Assembly: GCF_015291885.1 (NCBI RefSeq)
Contig: NZ_CP036186.1
Location: forward strand, 2,941,001 to 3,005,000
DNA length: 64,000 bases
From: Stutzerimonas stutzeri
Lineage (GTDB): Bacteria; Pseudomonadota; Gammaproteobacteria; Pseudomonadales; Pseudomonadaceae
Reading direction: 5' to 3'
Part shown: piece after piece, positions 36,477 to 45,042 of the stretch
Position numbering within the stretch: position 1 is the first letter of the stretch
Layout: the number at the start of each line of letters is the position of its first letter
The notes under the pieces: generated by a model
The model's database searches: none
What the model saw: only the letters and a program-made list of their open reading frames with translations
Told to the model about the DNA's origin: nothing
Made by a program: the position numbers and the translations under genes

Positions 36477-38254
36477 TGCAGCAGCGGCTGGCCCGTTACC
36501 TGCCATGCCTGGGCTGGGCGAAAGACTACAACCGGGCAGCGGCAGCCAAGGACAGCCTCGCGGCGCTGATCGTGACCCTGATGCTGATACCGCAGAGCTT
36601 GGCTTACGCAATGCTCGCAGGTTTGCCGCCGGTAACCGGCCTTTACGCCAGCATCTTGCCGCTGATTGCCTATACCCTCTTTGGCACCAGCCGCACCCTG
36701 GCGGTTGGCCCGGTTGCAGTGGTATCGCTGATGACCGCCGCAGCCCTAGGGCCGCTGTTCGCTGCTGGAAGCGCGGAGTACGCAGGCGCGGCAATGCTGC
36801 TGGCGTTGCTCTCTGGTGCGATCATGCTGGTCATGGCCGCGTTGCGGCTGGGCTTCATTGCAAATTTTCTCAGCCATCCGGTGATTTCCGGATTCATCAG
36901 CGCCTCAGGCATTCTCATTGCCCTTGGCCAGCTCAAGCACATCCTCGGCATCTCGATCGTCGGTGAAAACGCGTTAGAGCTGGCCCAAGGCTTGGTCGCT
37001 GGCTTGCCGCAAACGCACCTGCCGACGCTAGGCGTCGGCGTCACCAGCCTGATATTTCTTTATCTGATACGCAGCCAGCTCGGCGACCGGCTGCAACGGC
37101 TCGGCATGAATCCTCGGACTGCCGGAACGCTGTCGAAAATTGGGCCAGTCGCAGCCCTGCTCCTTGCGATAGCGGCCGTCAGTACCTTTCAGCTCGCCGA
37201 CGCTGGAGTGCGGGTGGTCGGCGAGGTGCCCAGCGGACTGCCTTCGATGAACCTGCCGTCGCCGAACCTTGCCCTGGCCATGCAGCTGCTGCCGGCTGCA
37301 GTGCTGATCAGCCTGGTCGGCTTCGTCGAATCAGTCTCCGTGGCGCAGACCCTTGCAGCCAAAAGACGAGAACGCATCGAGCCCAACCAGGAACTGGTGG
37401 CCCTCGGCGGCGCCAATGTTGCCGCTGCCCTAAGCGGCGGCTTTCCAGTTACTGGTGGCTTTGCCCGCTCGGTGGTCAACTTCGACGCAGGCGCTCAAAC
37501 ACCGTTGGCCGGCGCCCTGACCGCAGCGGGCATCGCTCTGACTGTCGCGTTTTTCACGCCGCTATTTCACAACCTGCCACATGCCGTGCTGGCCGCGACG
37601 ATCATTGTTGCGGTGCTCAGCCTGGTGGACCTCGCCGCGCTTCAGCGTACCTGGCGATACTCTCCCCAGGACGCCTCAGCGATGGCCGCGACAATGCTCG
37701 GCGTGCTGCTGATTGGCGTGGAGAGCGGCATCATCCTCGGGGTCGGTCTGTCATTGTTGCTCTTCCTCTGGCGCACCAGCCAACCGCATATCGCCGTGGT
37801 CGGGCAACTGCCTGGCAGTGAGCATTTCCGAAATATCGAACGCTTCGCCGTAGTGCAGAGCGACAAGGTCTTGTCGGTGCGCGTCGACGAGAGCCTGTAC
37901 TTCCCCAATGCGCGCTTTCTGGAAGACCGCATCGCCGAGCTCATTGGCCGCCATCCACAGGCCGAGCATCTGGTACTCATGTGTCCCGGCGTAAACCTGA
38001 TCGACGCCAGCGCCCTGGAAAGCCTCGAAGCCATAGCAGCACGCCTTCGTACCGCCGGCATTCAGCTGCATTTCTCCGAAGTGAAAGGCCCGGTGATGGA
38101 TCGGCTACGGCGCACTGATTTTCTCGAACATTTCGGCGGCCAGGTGTTCATCAGCCAGTACGAAGCCCTGCTCAACCTGGACCCTCATACCACCCGTCAC
38201 GCAGTGGAACGACAGCGCGACCACTTTTCCAGCATCAAGGAGAACGCAGAATGA
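36476..38254 (+). CDS. SulP-family anion transporter with STAS domain
   Basis: About 592 residues. Membrane part begins with AALIVTLMLIPQSLAYAMLAGLPPVTGLY, the SulP signature, and has 10-14 helices; the C-terminal 130 residues are a STAS domain (SVRVDESLYFPNARFLEDRI, LVLMCPGVNLIDASALESL). It probably exports sulfite or sulfate made by the neighbouring enzymes, or carries bicarbonate; direction is unknown. The ATG overlaps the SQR stop (TGATG) with AGGAG eight bases before; a GTG three bases earlier is possible. Confidence 0.9.
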   Translation: MQQRLARYLPCLGWAKDYNRAAAAKDSLAALIVTLMLIPQSLAYAMLAGLPPVTGLYASILPLIAYTLFGTSRTLAVGPVAVVSLMTAAALGPLFAAGSAEYAGAAMLLALLSGAIMLVMAALRLGFIANFLSHPVISGFISASGILIALGQLKHILGISIVGENALELAQGLVAGLPQTHLPTLGVGVTSLIFLYLIRSQLGDRLQRLGMNPRTAGTLSKIGPVAALLLAIAAVSTFQLADAGVRVVGEVPSGLPSMNLPSPNLALAMQLLPAAVLISLVGFVESVSVAQTLAAKRRERIEPNQELVALGGANVAAALSGGFPVTGGFARSVVNFDAGAQTPLAGALTAAGIALTVAFFTPLFHNLPHAVLAATIIVAVLSLVDLAALQRTWRYSPQDASAMAATMLGVLLIGVESGIILGVGLSLLLFLWRTSQPHIAVVGQLPGSEHFRNIERFAVVQSDKVLSVRVDESLYFPNARFLEDRIAELIGRHPQAEHLVLMCPGVNLIDASALESLEAIAARLRTAGIQLHFSEVKGPVMDRLRRTDFLEHFGGQVFISQYEALLNLDPHTTRHAVERQRDHFSSIKENAE

Positions 38255-38631
38255 AAACCGCACATGATCTCGTCGAGCAGGCTCGGGCCGGCATCCAGGA
38301 GATACCGCTGGCTGAGGCCGAGGCAGCGATCCAGGCGGCCGATGTGGTAATCGATGTACGTGAAGCAGACGAATTCCGGGAGGGCCATGTCAGCGGTGCG
38401 CTGAACATTCCGCGCGGCTTGCTGGAATTCAAGCTCAGCGGAACGCCTGAGCTGGGCGCACGCGATCTGAACATCGTGCTCTACTGCAAAACCAGCGGCC
38501 GTGCGGCGCTGGCAGCCGCTTCGCTGCAGCAAATGGGTTATTTGAACGTGAAATCTATCGCCGGCGGTTTCGACGCATGGACCGCAGCCGGAAAAGCGGC
38601 GGTCAAGCCGAGCCTGCCGAGCTTCGAATAA
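38251..38631 (+). CDS. Rhodanese-like sulfurtransferase
   Basis: A 126-residue single-domain rhodanese. VVIDVREADEFREGHVSGALNIPRG is the CH2-like start, and the active-site loop is LYCKTSGRAALAA with the catalytic Cys. It moves sulfane sulfur between glutathione persulfide, thiosulfate and cyanide-like acceptors. It overlaps the SulP gene by 4 bp (ATGA) and ends the operon. Confidence 0.92.
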   Translation: MKTAHDLVEQARAGIQEIPLAEAEAAIQAADVVIDVREADEFREGHVSGALNIPRGLLEFKLSGTPELGARDLNIVLYCKTSGRAALAAASLQQMGYLNVKSIAGGFDAWTAAGKAAVKPSLPSFE

Positions 38632-38656
38632 CGACACAAAGGTAAATCTGCACCAG

Positions 38657-38687
38657 CGAAAAGGCCGACATCACCGTCGGCCTTTCG
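38657..38687. terminator. Bidirectional Rho-independent terminator
   Basis: GAAAAGGCCGAC, loop ATCACC, GTCGGCCTTTC: a stem of 9-10 bp with A/T flanks, between the converging rhodanese and DUF2892 genes, so it can end both transcripts. Confidence 0.85.
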
Positions 38688-38708
38688 TGGTCTGCAGCAC
38701 AGCAGCCG

Positions 38709-38909
38709 TTATGCCTTGGTGTTGCAGGCTTTGCAGGTCTTGATGCCAAGCAGCGTATAGGCCGGGCAGAAGCGAAAGATACCGGTGGCCAGCGGTAATA
38801 GGCCGATCCAGCCCCACACGCCGATTACTCCGGCCAGGCTCAGGCCGATCAGCGCAATGCCGATTACGATACGTAGTGTCCGATCGATGGTTCCAACGTT
38901 GGCTTTCAT
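38709..38909 (-). CDS. DUF2892 inner membrane protein
   Basis: A 66-residue protein with two membrane helices (IVIGIALIGLSLAGVIGVWG and IGLLPLATGIFRFCPAYTLLG). NVGTIDRTLRI at the start and FCPAYTLLGIKTCK at the end mark DUF2892, as found in the membrane part of YgaP rhodanese, where the cysteines may bind sulfur. GGGAGG precedes the ATG. It is the last gene of the minus-strand sulfur operon. Confidence 0.88.
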   Translation of the reverse strand: MKANVGTIDRTLRIVIGIALIGLSLAGVIGVWGWIGLLPLATGIFRFCPAYTLLGIKTCKACNTKA

Positions 38910-38922
38910 AATGACCTCCCGG

Positions 38923-39342
38923 TCAGCAAGTGCGCCGGCGTTCCAGCGCAGAGAACAACAGCATCCCGCCTAGCATGGCGAGAACGAAAAGCACGACCTG
39001 CCAATGCCCGCTCAGCAGTACGGCAATAGCTGGCCCCGGGCAGATGCCAGCGATACCCCAGCCCACTCCAAACAGCAGGCTGCCGCCGATCAGCTGTCCA
39101 TCGATTTCGCGCTTGTTGGGTAACTGCATGGGAGCACCAAGCAGCGAGCACTTACGCGCCTTGGCCCACGTAAACGGCAGGAGTGCCGTACCGATAGCGC
39201 CGGCCATAACCAGCGCAAGCGATGGGTCCCAGGCGCCAGTGATATCTAGAAAGCCGATAACCTTCGCCGGATTGGCCATTCCCGAAAGTAACAACCCCAC
39301 CCCGAACAACAGCCCGGCAGCAAACGAAGCCAGCTTGCGCAT
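38923..39342 (-). CDS. YeeE/YedE family protein, second half
   Basis: About 139 residues and four membrane helices. LLFGVGLLLSGMANPAKVIGFLDITG and WGIAGICPGPAIAVLL are the conserved motifs of the YedE half of thiosulfate/sulfur transporters; the Cys in GICPGPA is in the transport path of the family. Start ATG 39342 has GGAGG six bases upstream (an ATG at 39348 abuts it). It follows its partner by 2 bp. Confidence 0.88.
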   Translation of the reverse strand: MRKLASFAAGLLFGVGLLLSGMANPAKVIGFLDITGAWDPSLALVMAGAIGTALLPFTWAKARKCSLLGAPMQLPNKREIDGQLIGGSLLFGVGWGIAGICPGPAIAVLLSGHWQVVLFVLAMLGGMLLFSALERRRTC

Positions 39343-39344
39343 GC

Positions 39345-39779
39345 TCATCCTCCAAGCTGATGACGCAGAACAAAGACGGTGGCAAAGCCAGCGGCCATGA
39401 AAGTCAATGTGGCGACGATGGAGCGCACAGACAGTCGCGAAATGCCGCACACCCCATGGCCACTGGTACATCCGGCGCCATAGCGGGTGCCCAGGCCGAC
39501 CAGCAGACCAGCCACCACCAACCCGAGCCAGCCGGACTGAAACTCCAAGGCCGGCAACGTACCGAACAGCATCCACAACAGCGGCGCGACCAGCACACCC
39601 AGCAGAAACAACAGCTTTTCACCTCTGCCCTCCGCGCCGCGCTGCAGCGCGCTGGCTAGCAGCCCACTGATACCTGCGATACGCCCGTTGAGCAGAACAA
39701 ACAGGCTCGCTGCCGCACCAATCAATACGCCACCAGCGAGTGCAGACCACGGCGTGAAGCTGATCCAGTCGATGGTCAT
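39345..39779 (-). CDS. YeeE/YedE family protein, first half
   Basis: A 144-residue membrane protein. [29 protein letters not shown] starts it, and [22 protein letters not shown] near the end holds the two conserved cysteines of the YeeE half. Together with the next gene it reconstitutes one complete YeeE-type channel for thiosulfate-like sulfur compounds. Its ATG overlaps the stop of the ArsR-type repressor (ATGA). Confidence 0.9.
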   Translation of the reverse strand: MTIDWISFTPWSALAGGVLIGAAASLFVLLNGRIAGISGLLASALQRGAEGRGEKLLFLLGVLVAPLLWMLFGTLPALEFQSGWLGLVVAGLLVGLGTRYGAGCTSGHGVCGISRLSVRSIVATLTFMAAGFATVFVLRHQLGG

Positions 39780-40093
39780 TGCCGATCTCCCTCGCAGAAC
39801 AACTGATAAAGCGTGGTGATCACGGCCAAAGCTTCCGGGCTGCTTATTCGATAGTGGATCTGTTTGCCCTCGCGGCGCGTAGCCACTAGGCCTTCTCGCC
39901 TGAGCACAGCCAGCTGCTGCGACAATGTCGGCTGCTGGATACCCAAAAGTTGTTCGAGCTCGGAGACATTGCGCTCACCCTGCGAGAGCTGACAGAGCAG
40001 CAACAGGCGATCAGGGTTGGCCAGAGCCTTTAGCAAGGCACCGGCGGAAGCCGCGTTGGCTCGCAGTTGCTCTATATCCAAATCGGGGCCCAT
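39776..40093 (-). CDS. bigR: Persulfide-sensing ArsR-family repressor (BigR/SqrR/YgaV-like)
   Basis: About 105 residues, winged helix: LLKALANPDRLLLLCQLSQGERNVSELEQLL and QPTLSQQLAVLRREGLVATRREGKQIHYR. It has exactly two cysteines, one in LLLCQLS and one in LFCEGD near the end, the pair that forms a di- or tetrasulfide in SqrR/BigR and releases DNA. It heads the YeeE/YedE/DUF2892 operon. I used the ATG at 40093; a TTG at 40105 is possible. Confidence 0.88.
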   Translation of the reverse strand: MGPDLDIEQLRANAASAGALLKALANPDRLLLLCQLSQGERNVSELEQLLGIQQPTLSQQLAVLRREGLVATRREGKQIHYRISSPEALAVITTLYQLFCEGDRQ

Positions 40094-40123
40094 GACGAAA
40101 ACCAAAACGCTTAAGATGAAAAC

Positions 40124-40143
40124 AATATATTTTTTTATATATT
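40124..40143. promoter_or_regulatory. AT-rich inverted repeat, putative BigR operator
   Basis: AATATAT-TTTTTT-ATATATT, perfect 7-bp arms, 31 bp upstream of the repressor ATG. Known BigR sites are AT-rich palindromes at the repressor promoter; autoregulation is therefore likely but inferred. Confidence 0.5.
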
Positions 40144-40278
40144 ATTATGCAAGCCCTGAGCGAAAGAAGTTGGCCATGATCGCTTGCGCCGCTAGCATGC
40201 CCCTACCCGTATATGAGTCCCCGCTCCGGTACCCGGAACGTGGCAGACATACCATTCCACTGATTTCGAGGTAGCGGC

Positions 40279-40569
40279 ATGAACGACCAGACTACTCTTG
40301 CCGAATCCGCAGACCTGCAGGCGCAACAGCAGGCCATGCTGAAACGGCTCGCGAGGGTCGAGGGACAAGTGCGGGGAATCCAGGCAATGATCAAACGTGG
40401 CGAGGATTGCGAATCCATCGCCCAGCAGTTTTCCGCTGCTCGCAGCGCGCTGGACAAGGCTTATCGGCTGATGCTGACCTGCCTGATCGAAGAGGCACTG
40501 CACGATCAAACCCAGGATACCGGCGAGACACTGGCGCGCGTACGCAGCATCTTCACCAAGTACACCTGA
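40279..40569 (+). CDS. CsoR/FrmR-family sensor repressor (DUF156)
   Basis: A 96-residue all-helical tetrameric repressor: RLARVEGQVRGIQAMIKRGEDCESI and AARSALDKAYRLMLTCLIEEAL. Cys44 matches the conserved first thiol of CsoR/CstR/FrmR. The second cysteine (Cys68) lies 24 residues on, one residue before the usual metal-binding His position, which is Leu here. It therefore should not bind Cu(I) as CsoR does; a dithiol switch sensing persulfide (like CstR) fits the sulfur context. GAGGTAG precedes the ATG. Confidence 0.87.
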   Translation: MNDQTTLAESADLQAQQQAMLKRLARVEGQVRGIQAMIKRGEDCESIAQQFSAARSALDKAYRLMLTCLIEEALHDQTQDTGETLARVRSIFTKYT

Positions 40570-40785
40570 AGGTACGCTGGCCCTGAGCAGTCGTTCAGCG
40601 CCAACCGAGTCTAGGGGTCGCCAGGATAATCGGCGGCCTCGGCCAATGCTGTCACATCATCGATCACTGATTAGCGCGGGACGCGCCTGCAGACACCGGC
40701 TGAAAAGGCCTGATTCAGAAACGAAAAAAGCGACCCTAAGGTCGCTTTTTCAATCTTCAAGTTCTTCCAAGAAGCACTCGAAGAG
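40570..40785. other. Chromosomal stretch left of the island
   Basis: No gene. It contains the terminator at 40728-40752 and, in my reading, the original downstream flank of the tRNA-Gly gene before the island entered. Confidence 0.6.
40728..40752. terminator. Probable former terminator of the tRNA-Glu/tRNA-Gly operon
   Basis: AAAAAGCGACC, loop CTAA, GGTCGCTTTTT: a strong intrinsic terminator usable in both directions. It lies 34 bp left of the att copy, where the tRNA-Gly 3' flank would have been before integration. It can also end the CsoR-family transcript. Confidence 0.8.
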
Positions 40786-40808
40786 AATTTGGAGCGGGAA
40801 ACGAGACT
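40786..40808. repeat. Left attachment site (tRNA-Gly 3'-end fragment)
   Basis: 23 bp identical to 63815-63837. It comprises 19 bases of the tRNA-Gly 3' end (including the CCA complement) plus four flanking bases. The rest of the tRNA is absent, as expected for the distal att copy of an integrated island. Confidence 0.92.
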
Positions 40809-41020
40809 AGAGCCTAGCCCACAACCTTTTGATTTAAAAGGATTTTCCGCTACTGCTGCCTAGGCAACGGACACAATTATGGACTCGTTCGAAGAGGCAG
40901 GCAAGCCCCCCGCCAATTTTCTTTCCAGTTAGTCCTTTCGCCTGCTTACCCGTCCAGTCAGTTGCAGGGGCTGTAGGACGCTTTTCCCCTGAGCGGCACC
41001 TGCCAGTGAGCACCTCATAA

Positions 41021-41740
41021 TCGCCGTCAATCGAGACGCAGCACTCAATCCTGCCAGATAGCACGATCATTCAGACCACAGAATCATTCATCGATAGCGG
41101 TGAAACCTCACCCGTGGCGACCGCCGCACGTGCGGCCTCTGCTGCACCCGCTGCCGATAGCGTCGACGCCCTGCTGGCATTGCTCGGCACCTCAGATACC
41201 GAACCGCACCCACAGAGGCCGGAGGTTGAACCACCCCCAGCAACGGGCATCAATGACCCGGCCGCACCTTCCCAGGCGAACGATTCAATGCTGCCCCCTG
41301 CCGCTGTACTTCCGCCCATCGAAAACGGTGGAAACTCACCGGAGTCACCTTCCGGCGAACATTTCCTGGCTTGGCTGCGGCAGCGTGTACAGAGCCGCAA
41401 ACTCATCATCAATGACGCCAGGGCCCTGGTGCACACCGTGGCCGACACGGCATTTCTGGTTAGCCCCGGTGTGTTTCAGCGCTACGCACAAGAGCACCCG
41501 AACACGGCCACGCTCGCCAAGCAGGATCAGGTTGCAGATTGGCAGTGGGTGCAAAAGCGCTTCGAAAAGTTGCAACTGCACCGCAAGCAGGTCAATGGTC
41601 TGAACATCTGGACCTGCGAGGTGACAGGACCACGCAAGTCACGACGACTGCATGGTTACCTGCTGGCAGATCCGAGGCATCTGTTCGAGGAAGTGCCGCT
41701 CAACAACCCGTTCTTACAACTTGGCGTTGATCGCAGCTGA
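41021..41740 (+). pseudogene. Truncated TraI-type (MobH) relaxase, C-terminal domain
   Basis: An open frame of about 240 codons, N-terminally truncated (stop TAA at 41018-41020; a GTG at 41114 is the first usable start). After an Ala/Pro-rich linker it has GEHFLAWLRQRVQSRKLIIN, VHTVADTAFLVSPGVFQRYA, WQWVQKRFEKLQLHRK and TGPRKSRRLHGYLL, the C-terminal (DUF1528) part of the TraI_2/MobH relaxases of integrative conjugative elements. The HD-type relaxase domain is missing, so it cannot process DNA. It marks the island as the remnant of a conjugative element. Confidence 0.8.
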
Positions 41741-41864
41741 CCCGACTTGAGCAAGAGAATGTCGCTAGTGTGGACTACGAAAGTGCCGAAGCCTCGCTCG
41801 TTGCAACATACAACCATCTCTGGACTCAGCAGCTACTCGGGCTTTTGTTGTCTGCTTATTTGCT

Positions 41865-41899
41865 CCCGGAGGCCTGGGTGGCGCCTCCAAACCTCCGGG
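41865..41899. terminator. Hairpin downstream of cusA
   Basis: CCCGGAGG ... CCTCCGGG with an inner GGAGGC/GCCTCC alternative, 31 bp past the cusA stop. No T-run follows, so termination strength is uncertain. Confidence 0.35.
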
Positions 41900-41929
41900 T
41901 AAGCTGCGAATGAACACGCTACCGAGCGA

Positions 41930-44900
41930 TCACCGCAGACTGCGCTGCTTGACCAGCATGTAGATCGCCGGAATGACCACAAGCGTCAGTACGGTGGAAG
42001 AAATCATCCCACCCACCATCGGCGCGGCAATGCGTCGCATCACCTCCGAGCCGGTACCGGTGCCCCACATGATCGGCAGCAGGCCGGCCATGATGGCCAC
42101 TACCGTCATCATCTTCGGCCGTACTCGCTCGACTGCACCAGTTATGACTGCCTGGTAGAGATCAGCCACCGTTAACTGCTCGCCGGCTGCTTCCCGTTCG
42201 GCTCGGCGCTCGGCGAGCGCATGGTCAAGGTAGATGAGCATGATCACACCGGTCTCGGCAGCCACGCCAGCCAGGGCGATGAAGCCCACCACCACGGCCA
42301 CCGAGAAGTTGTAGCCCAGCGCCCACATGAGCCAGATACCACCCACCAGCGAGAACGGCACCGAGAGCATGACGATCAGCGTCTCGGTAAGCCGGCGGAA
42401 ATTCAGGTACAGCAGCAGGAAGATCAACACCAGGGTCAGCGGCACGACGATTTTTAGCCTCTCCGCCGCCCGCTCCATGTATTCGAACTGGCCGCTCCAG
42501 GTCACGTAGTAACCGGGTGGAAAGGTCACCTGATCATTGACCGCCTGCTGTGCCTCTCGCACATAGCTGCCGATGTCGCGGCCGCGAATATCGACATAGA
42601 TATATGCTGAGAGCAGCGCGTTTTCGGTACGAATGCTGGGCGCGCCCTTGGAAACGCTGATATCGGTGAGCTGCCCGAGCGGAATTTGTGCGCCGCCCGG
42701 CGTTGGCACCAGCACCTCGGTGGCAATACGCTGCGGGTCGGAGCGCAGCTCCCGTGGGTAGCGAACGCTGACGCCGAATCGCTCGCGCCCTTCCACGGTC
42801 GTGGTCACAAGCTCGCCGCCCAACGCAGTGGCTATGACCATCTGCACCTCCCCCACCGTCAGGCCGTAGCGGGCCAGGGCATCGTAGTCGGGGGCAATAT
42901 CAAGATAGAAGCCACCCGTGATGCGCTCGGCAAACGCGCTGGTTGTCCCGGGCACCGCCTGCACAACCGTCTCGATCTGGGTGGCCAGCCGCTCGATCCC
43001 GGCGAGGTCCATGCCAAACACCTTGATGCCAATGGGCGTTCGTATGCCGGTAGATAGCATGTCCAGGCGCCCCTGAATGGGCATGGTCCAGCTGTTGGCC
43101 ACACCCGGAAACCGGAGCGCTTCATCCATCTCGGCGATGAGCTTATCCATCGTCATTCCCGGCCGCCAGTGCTCTTCCGGCTTGAGGTTGACCACCGTCT
43201 CGAACATTTCGATCGGGGCCGGGTCGGTGGCCGTGGCCGCGCGGCCCGCCTTGCCGAATACCGAGGCTACCTCGGGAAAGCTCTTGATGATCCGGTCCTG
43301 CACCTGCATGAGTTCCGCAGCCTTGGTGATGGACATGCCCGGGAGCGAGGCCGGCATGTACAGCAGCGTGCCTTCGTTGAGGCGCGGCATGAATTCGCTG
43401 CCAAGCTGGCGCGCCGGCAGGATGCTCACGCCCAAAACCACGAGCGCCACCACGATGGTTGTCACCTTCCATCGCAGCACGATATGGATGATCGGGCGAT
43501 AAATCCAGATCAGGAAACGGTTCACCGGGTTCTTGTGCTCGGGGATGATCCGCCCGCGCACGAACAACAGCATCAGCACCGGCACCAGCGTCACCGAGAG
43601 TAACGCCGCACCCGCCATGGCGAAGGTCTTGGTGAAGGCGAGCGGCGAGAACATCCGTCCTTCCTGGGACTCCAGCGTGAACACCGGTAGGAAGGAAACG
43701 GTAATGATCAGCAGCGAGAAGAACAGCGCCGGCCCCACCTCGCGGCAGGCCTCGATGATGACCTCTGCCCTCGGCTTGTCCGGCGACGCTCGCTCCAGGT
43801 GCTTGTGCGCGTTCTCAATCATCACGATGGCCGCGTCCACCATTGCGCCGATAGCGATGGCGATGCCGCCCAGGCTCATGATGTTGGAATTGAGCCCCAG
43901 CCAGCGCATGACGATGAAGGCGATCAGGATACCCACCGGCAGCATGAGGATGGCCACCAGCGCACTGCGTACATGCAGAAGAAACACAATGCACACCAGC
44001 GCGACGATGATCGACTCTTCCAGCAGCGTGACCTTGAGATTGTCCACGGCGCGCTGGATAAGATCCGAACGGTCGTATACCGGCTCGATCTCGACACCTT
44101 CCGGCAGGCCGGGACGAATCTCCTCTATCTTGGCCTTCAGGTTGTCGATCACGTTCATGGCATTTTCGCCGTAGCGGGCGACGGCGATGCCGCCGACCAC
44201 CTCGCCCTCCCCGTTGAGCTCGACCACGCCGCGACGCTCATCAGGGCCGAGCTCGACGCGCGCCACATCGCGCAGCAGAACCGGCACCCCGCCCGCGGCC
44301 TTGAGCACCAGTTTCTCGATGTCCGCTGCACCACGCAAATAGCCGCGACCGCGCACCATGTACTCGGTCTCGCTCATTTCCACGATGCGACCGCCCACGT
44401 CGGCATTGCTGGTCCGAATGACGTCGGAAATGCGGCTCAACGGGATGTCGTAGGCCTGCAGCTTCTGCGGATCGACGGTGACTTGGTACTGCTGGACGAA
44501 TCCGCCGATGCTGGCGATTTCGGACACACCCTCGGCCTTGGTGAGTTGATAGCGCACAAACCAGTCCTGCAGCGTGCGCAGCTCCGCAAGGGTATGCCGC
44601 GCACTGGTCAGCGCGTATTGGTAGACCCAGCCAACGCCGGTGGCGTCCGGCCCCAGCGCCGGTGTCACTCCAGCTGGAAGGCTCTTGGAGGCGAAGTTCA
44701 AGTACTCAAGCACCCGCGAGCGTGCCCAGTAGATATCGGTGCCGTCCTCAAAAATCACATAAACGAAGGAGGCGCCAAAGAACGAGAAGCCCCGTACCAC
44801 CTTGGAATTGGGTACCGAAAGCAGTGCCGTGGTGAGCGGGTAGGTAACCTGGTCCTCTACCACCTGCGGCGCTTGCCCCGGAAACTCGGTGTAGACGATC

Positions 44901-45040
44901 ACCTGCACGTCGGACAGGTCCGGCAGCGCGTCCAACGGGGTTTTCACCACGGCGTAGACGCCGGCGCCGATAATGATCAACGTGGCGAGCAACACCAGGA
45001 AGACGTTGCGAACCGACCATTCAATGATTCTGGAGAGCAT
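41930..45040 (-). CDS. cusA: Cu(I)/Ag(I) RND efflux pump, inner membrane subunit
   Basis: About 1036 residues, heavy-metal RND transporter with twelve helices and large periplasmic domains. The three methionines that bind Cu(I)/Ag(I) in E. coli CusA are all present: LLYMPASLPGM, PAPIEMFETV and GRLDMLSTGI. N-terminal KTPLDALPDLSDVQVIVYTEFPG is family-typical. It pumps metal from the periplasm (and cytoplasm) out through CusBC by proton antiport. I chose ATG 45040 (GGAGGG eight bases upstream) over the TTG at 45046. Last gene of cusCBA. Confidence 0.95.
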   Translation of the reverse strand: MLSRIIEWSVRNVFLVLLATLIIIGAGVYAVVKTPLDALPDLSDVQVIVYTEFPGQAPQVVEDQVTYPLTTALLSVPNSKVVRGFSFFGASFVYVIFEDGTDIYWARSRVLEYLNFASKSLPAGVTPALGPDATGVGWVYQYALTSARHTLAELRTLQDWFVRYQLTKAEGVSEIASIGGFVQQYQVTVDPQKLQAYDIPLSRISDVIRTSNADVGGRIVEMSETEYMVRGRGYLRGAADIEKLVLKAAGGVPVLLRDVARVELGPDERRGVVELNGEGEVVGGIAVARYGENAMNVIDNLKAKIEEIRPGLPEGVEIEPVYDRSDLIQRAVDNLKVTLLEESIIVALVCIVFLLHVRSALVAILMLPVGILIAFIVMRWLGLNSNIMSLGGIAIAIGAMVDAAIVMIENAHKHLERASPDKPRAEVIIEACREVGPALFFSLLIITVSFLPVFTLESQEGRMFSPLAFTKTFAMAGAALLSVTLVPVLMLLFVRGRIIPEHKNPVNRFLIWIYRPIIHIVLRWKVTTIVVALVVLGVSILPARQLGSEFMPRLNEGTLLYMPASLPGMSITKAAELMQVQDRIIKSFPEVASVFGKAGRAATATDPAPIEMFETVVNLKPEEHWRPGMTMDKLIAEMDEALRFPGVANSWTMPIQGRLDMLSTGIRTPIGIKVFGMDLAGIERLATQIETVVQAVPGTTSAFAERITGGFYLDIAPDYDALARYGLTVGEVQMVIATALGGELVTTTVEGRERFGVSVRYPRELRSDPQRIATEVLVPTPGGAQIPLGQLTDISVSKGAPSIRTENALLSAYIYVDIRGRDIGSYVREAQQAVNDQVTFPPGYYVTWSGQFEYMERAAERLKIVVPLTLVLIFLLLYLNFRRLTETLIVMLSVPFSLVGGIWLMWALGYNFSVAVVVGFIALAGVAAETGVIMLIYLDHALAERRAEREAAGEQLTVADLYQAVITGAVERVRPKMMTVVAIMAGLLPIMWGTGTGSEVMRRIAAPMVGGMISSTVLTLVVIPAIYMLVKQRSLR

Positions 45041-45042
45041 GT

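Noticed and set aside
40121..40145. Very AT-rich run as a possible replication origin element
   Set aside because: Only about 25 bp with no DnaA boxes or iterons; its position before bigR and its dyad fit an operator.
40834..41070. Minus-strand 78-codon frame next to the left att site
   Set aside because: No ribosome site and no known family; it is as likely to be chance as a small island gene.
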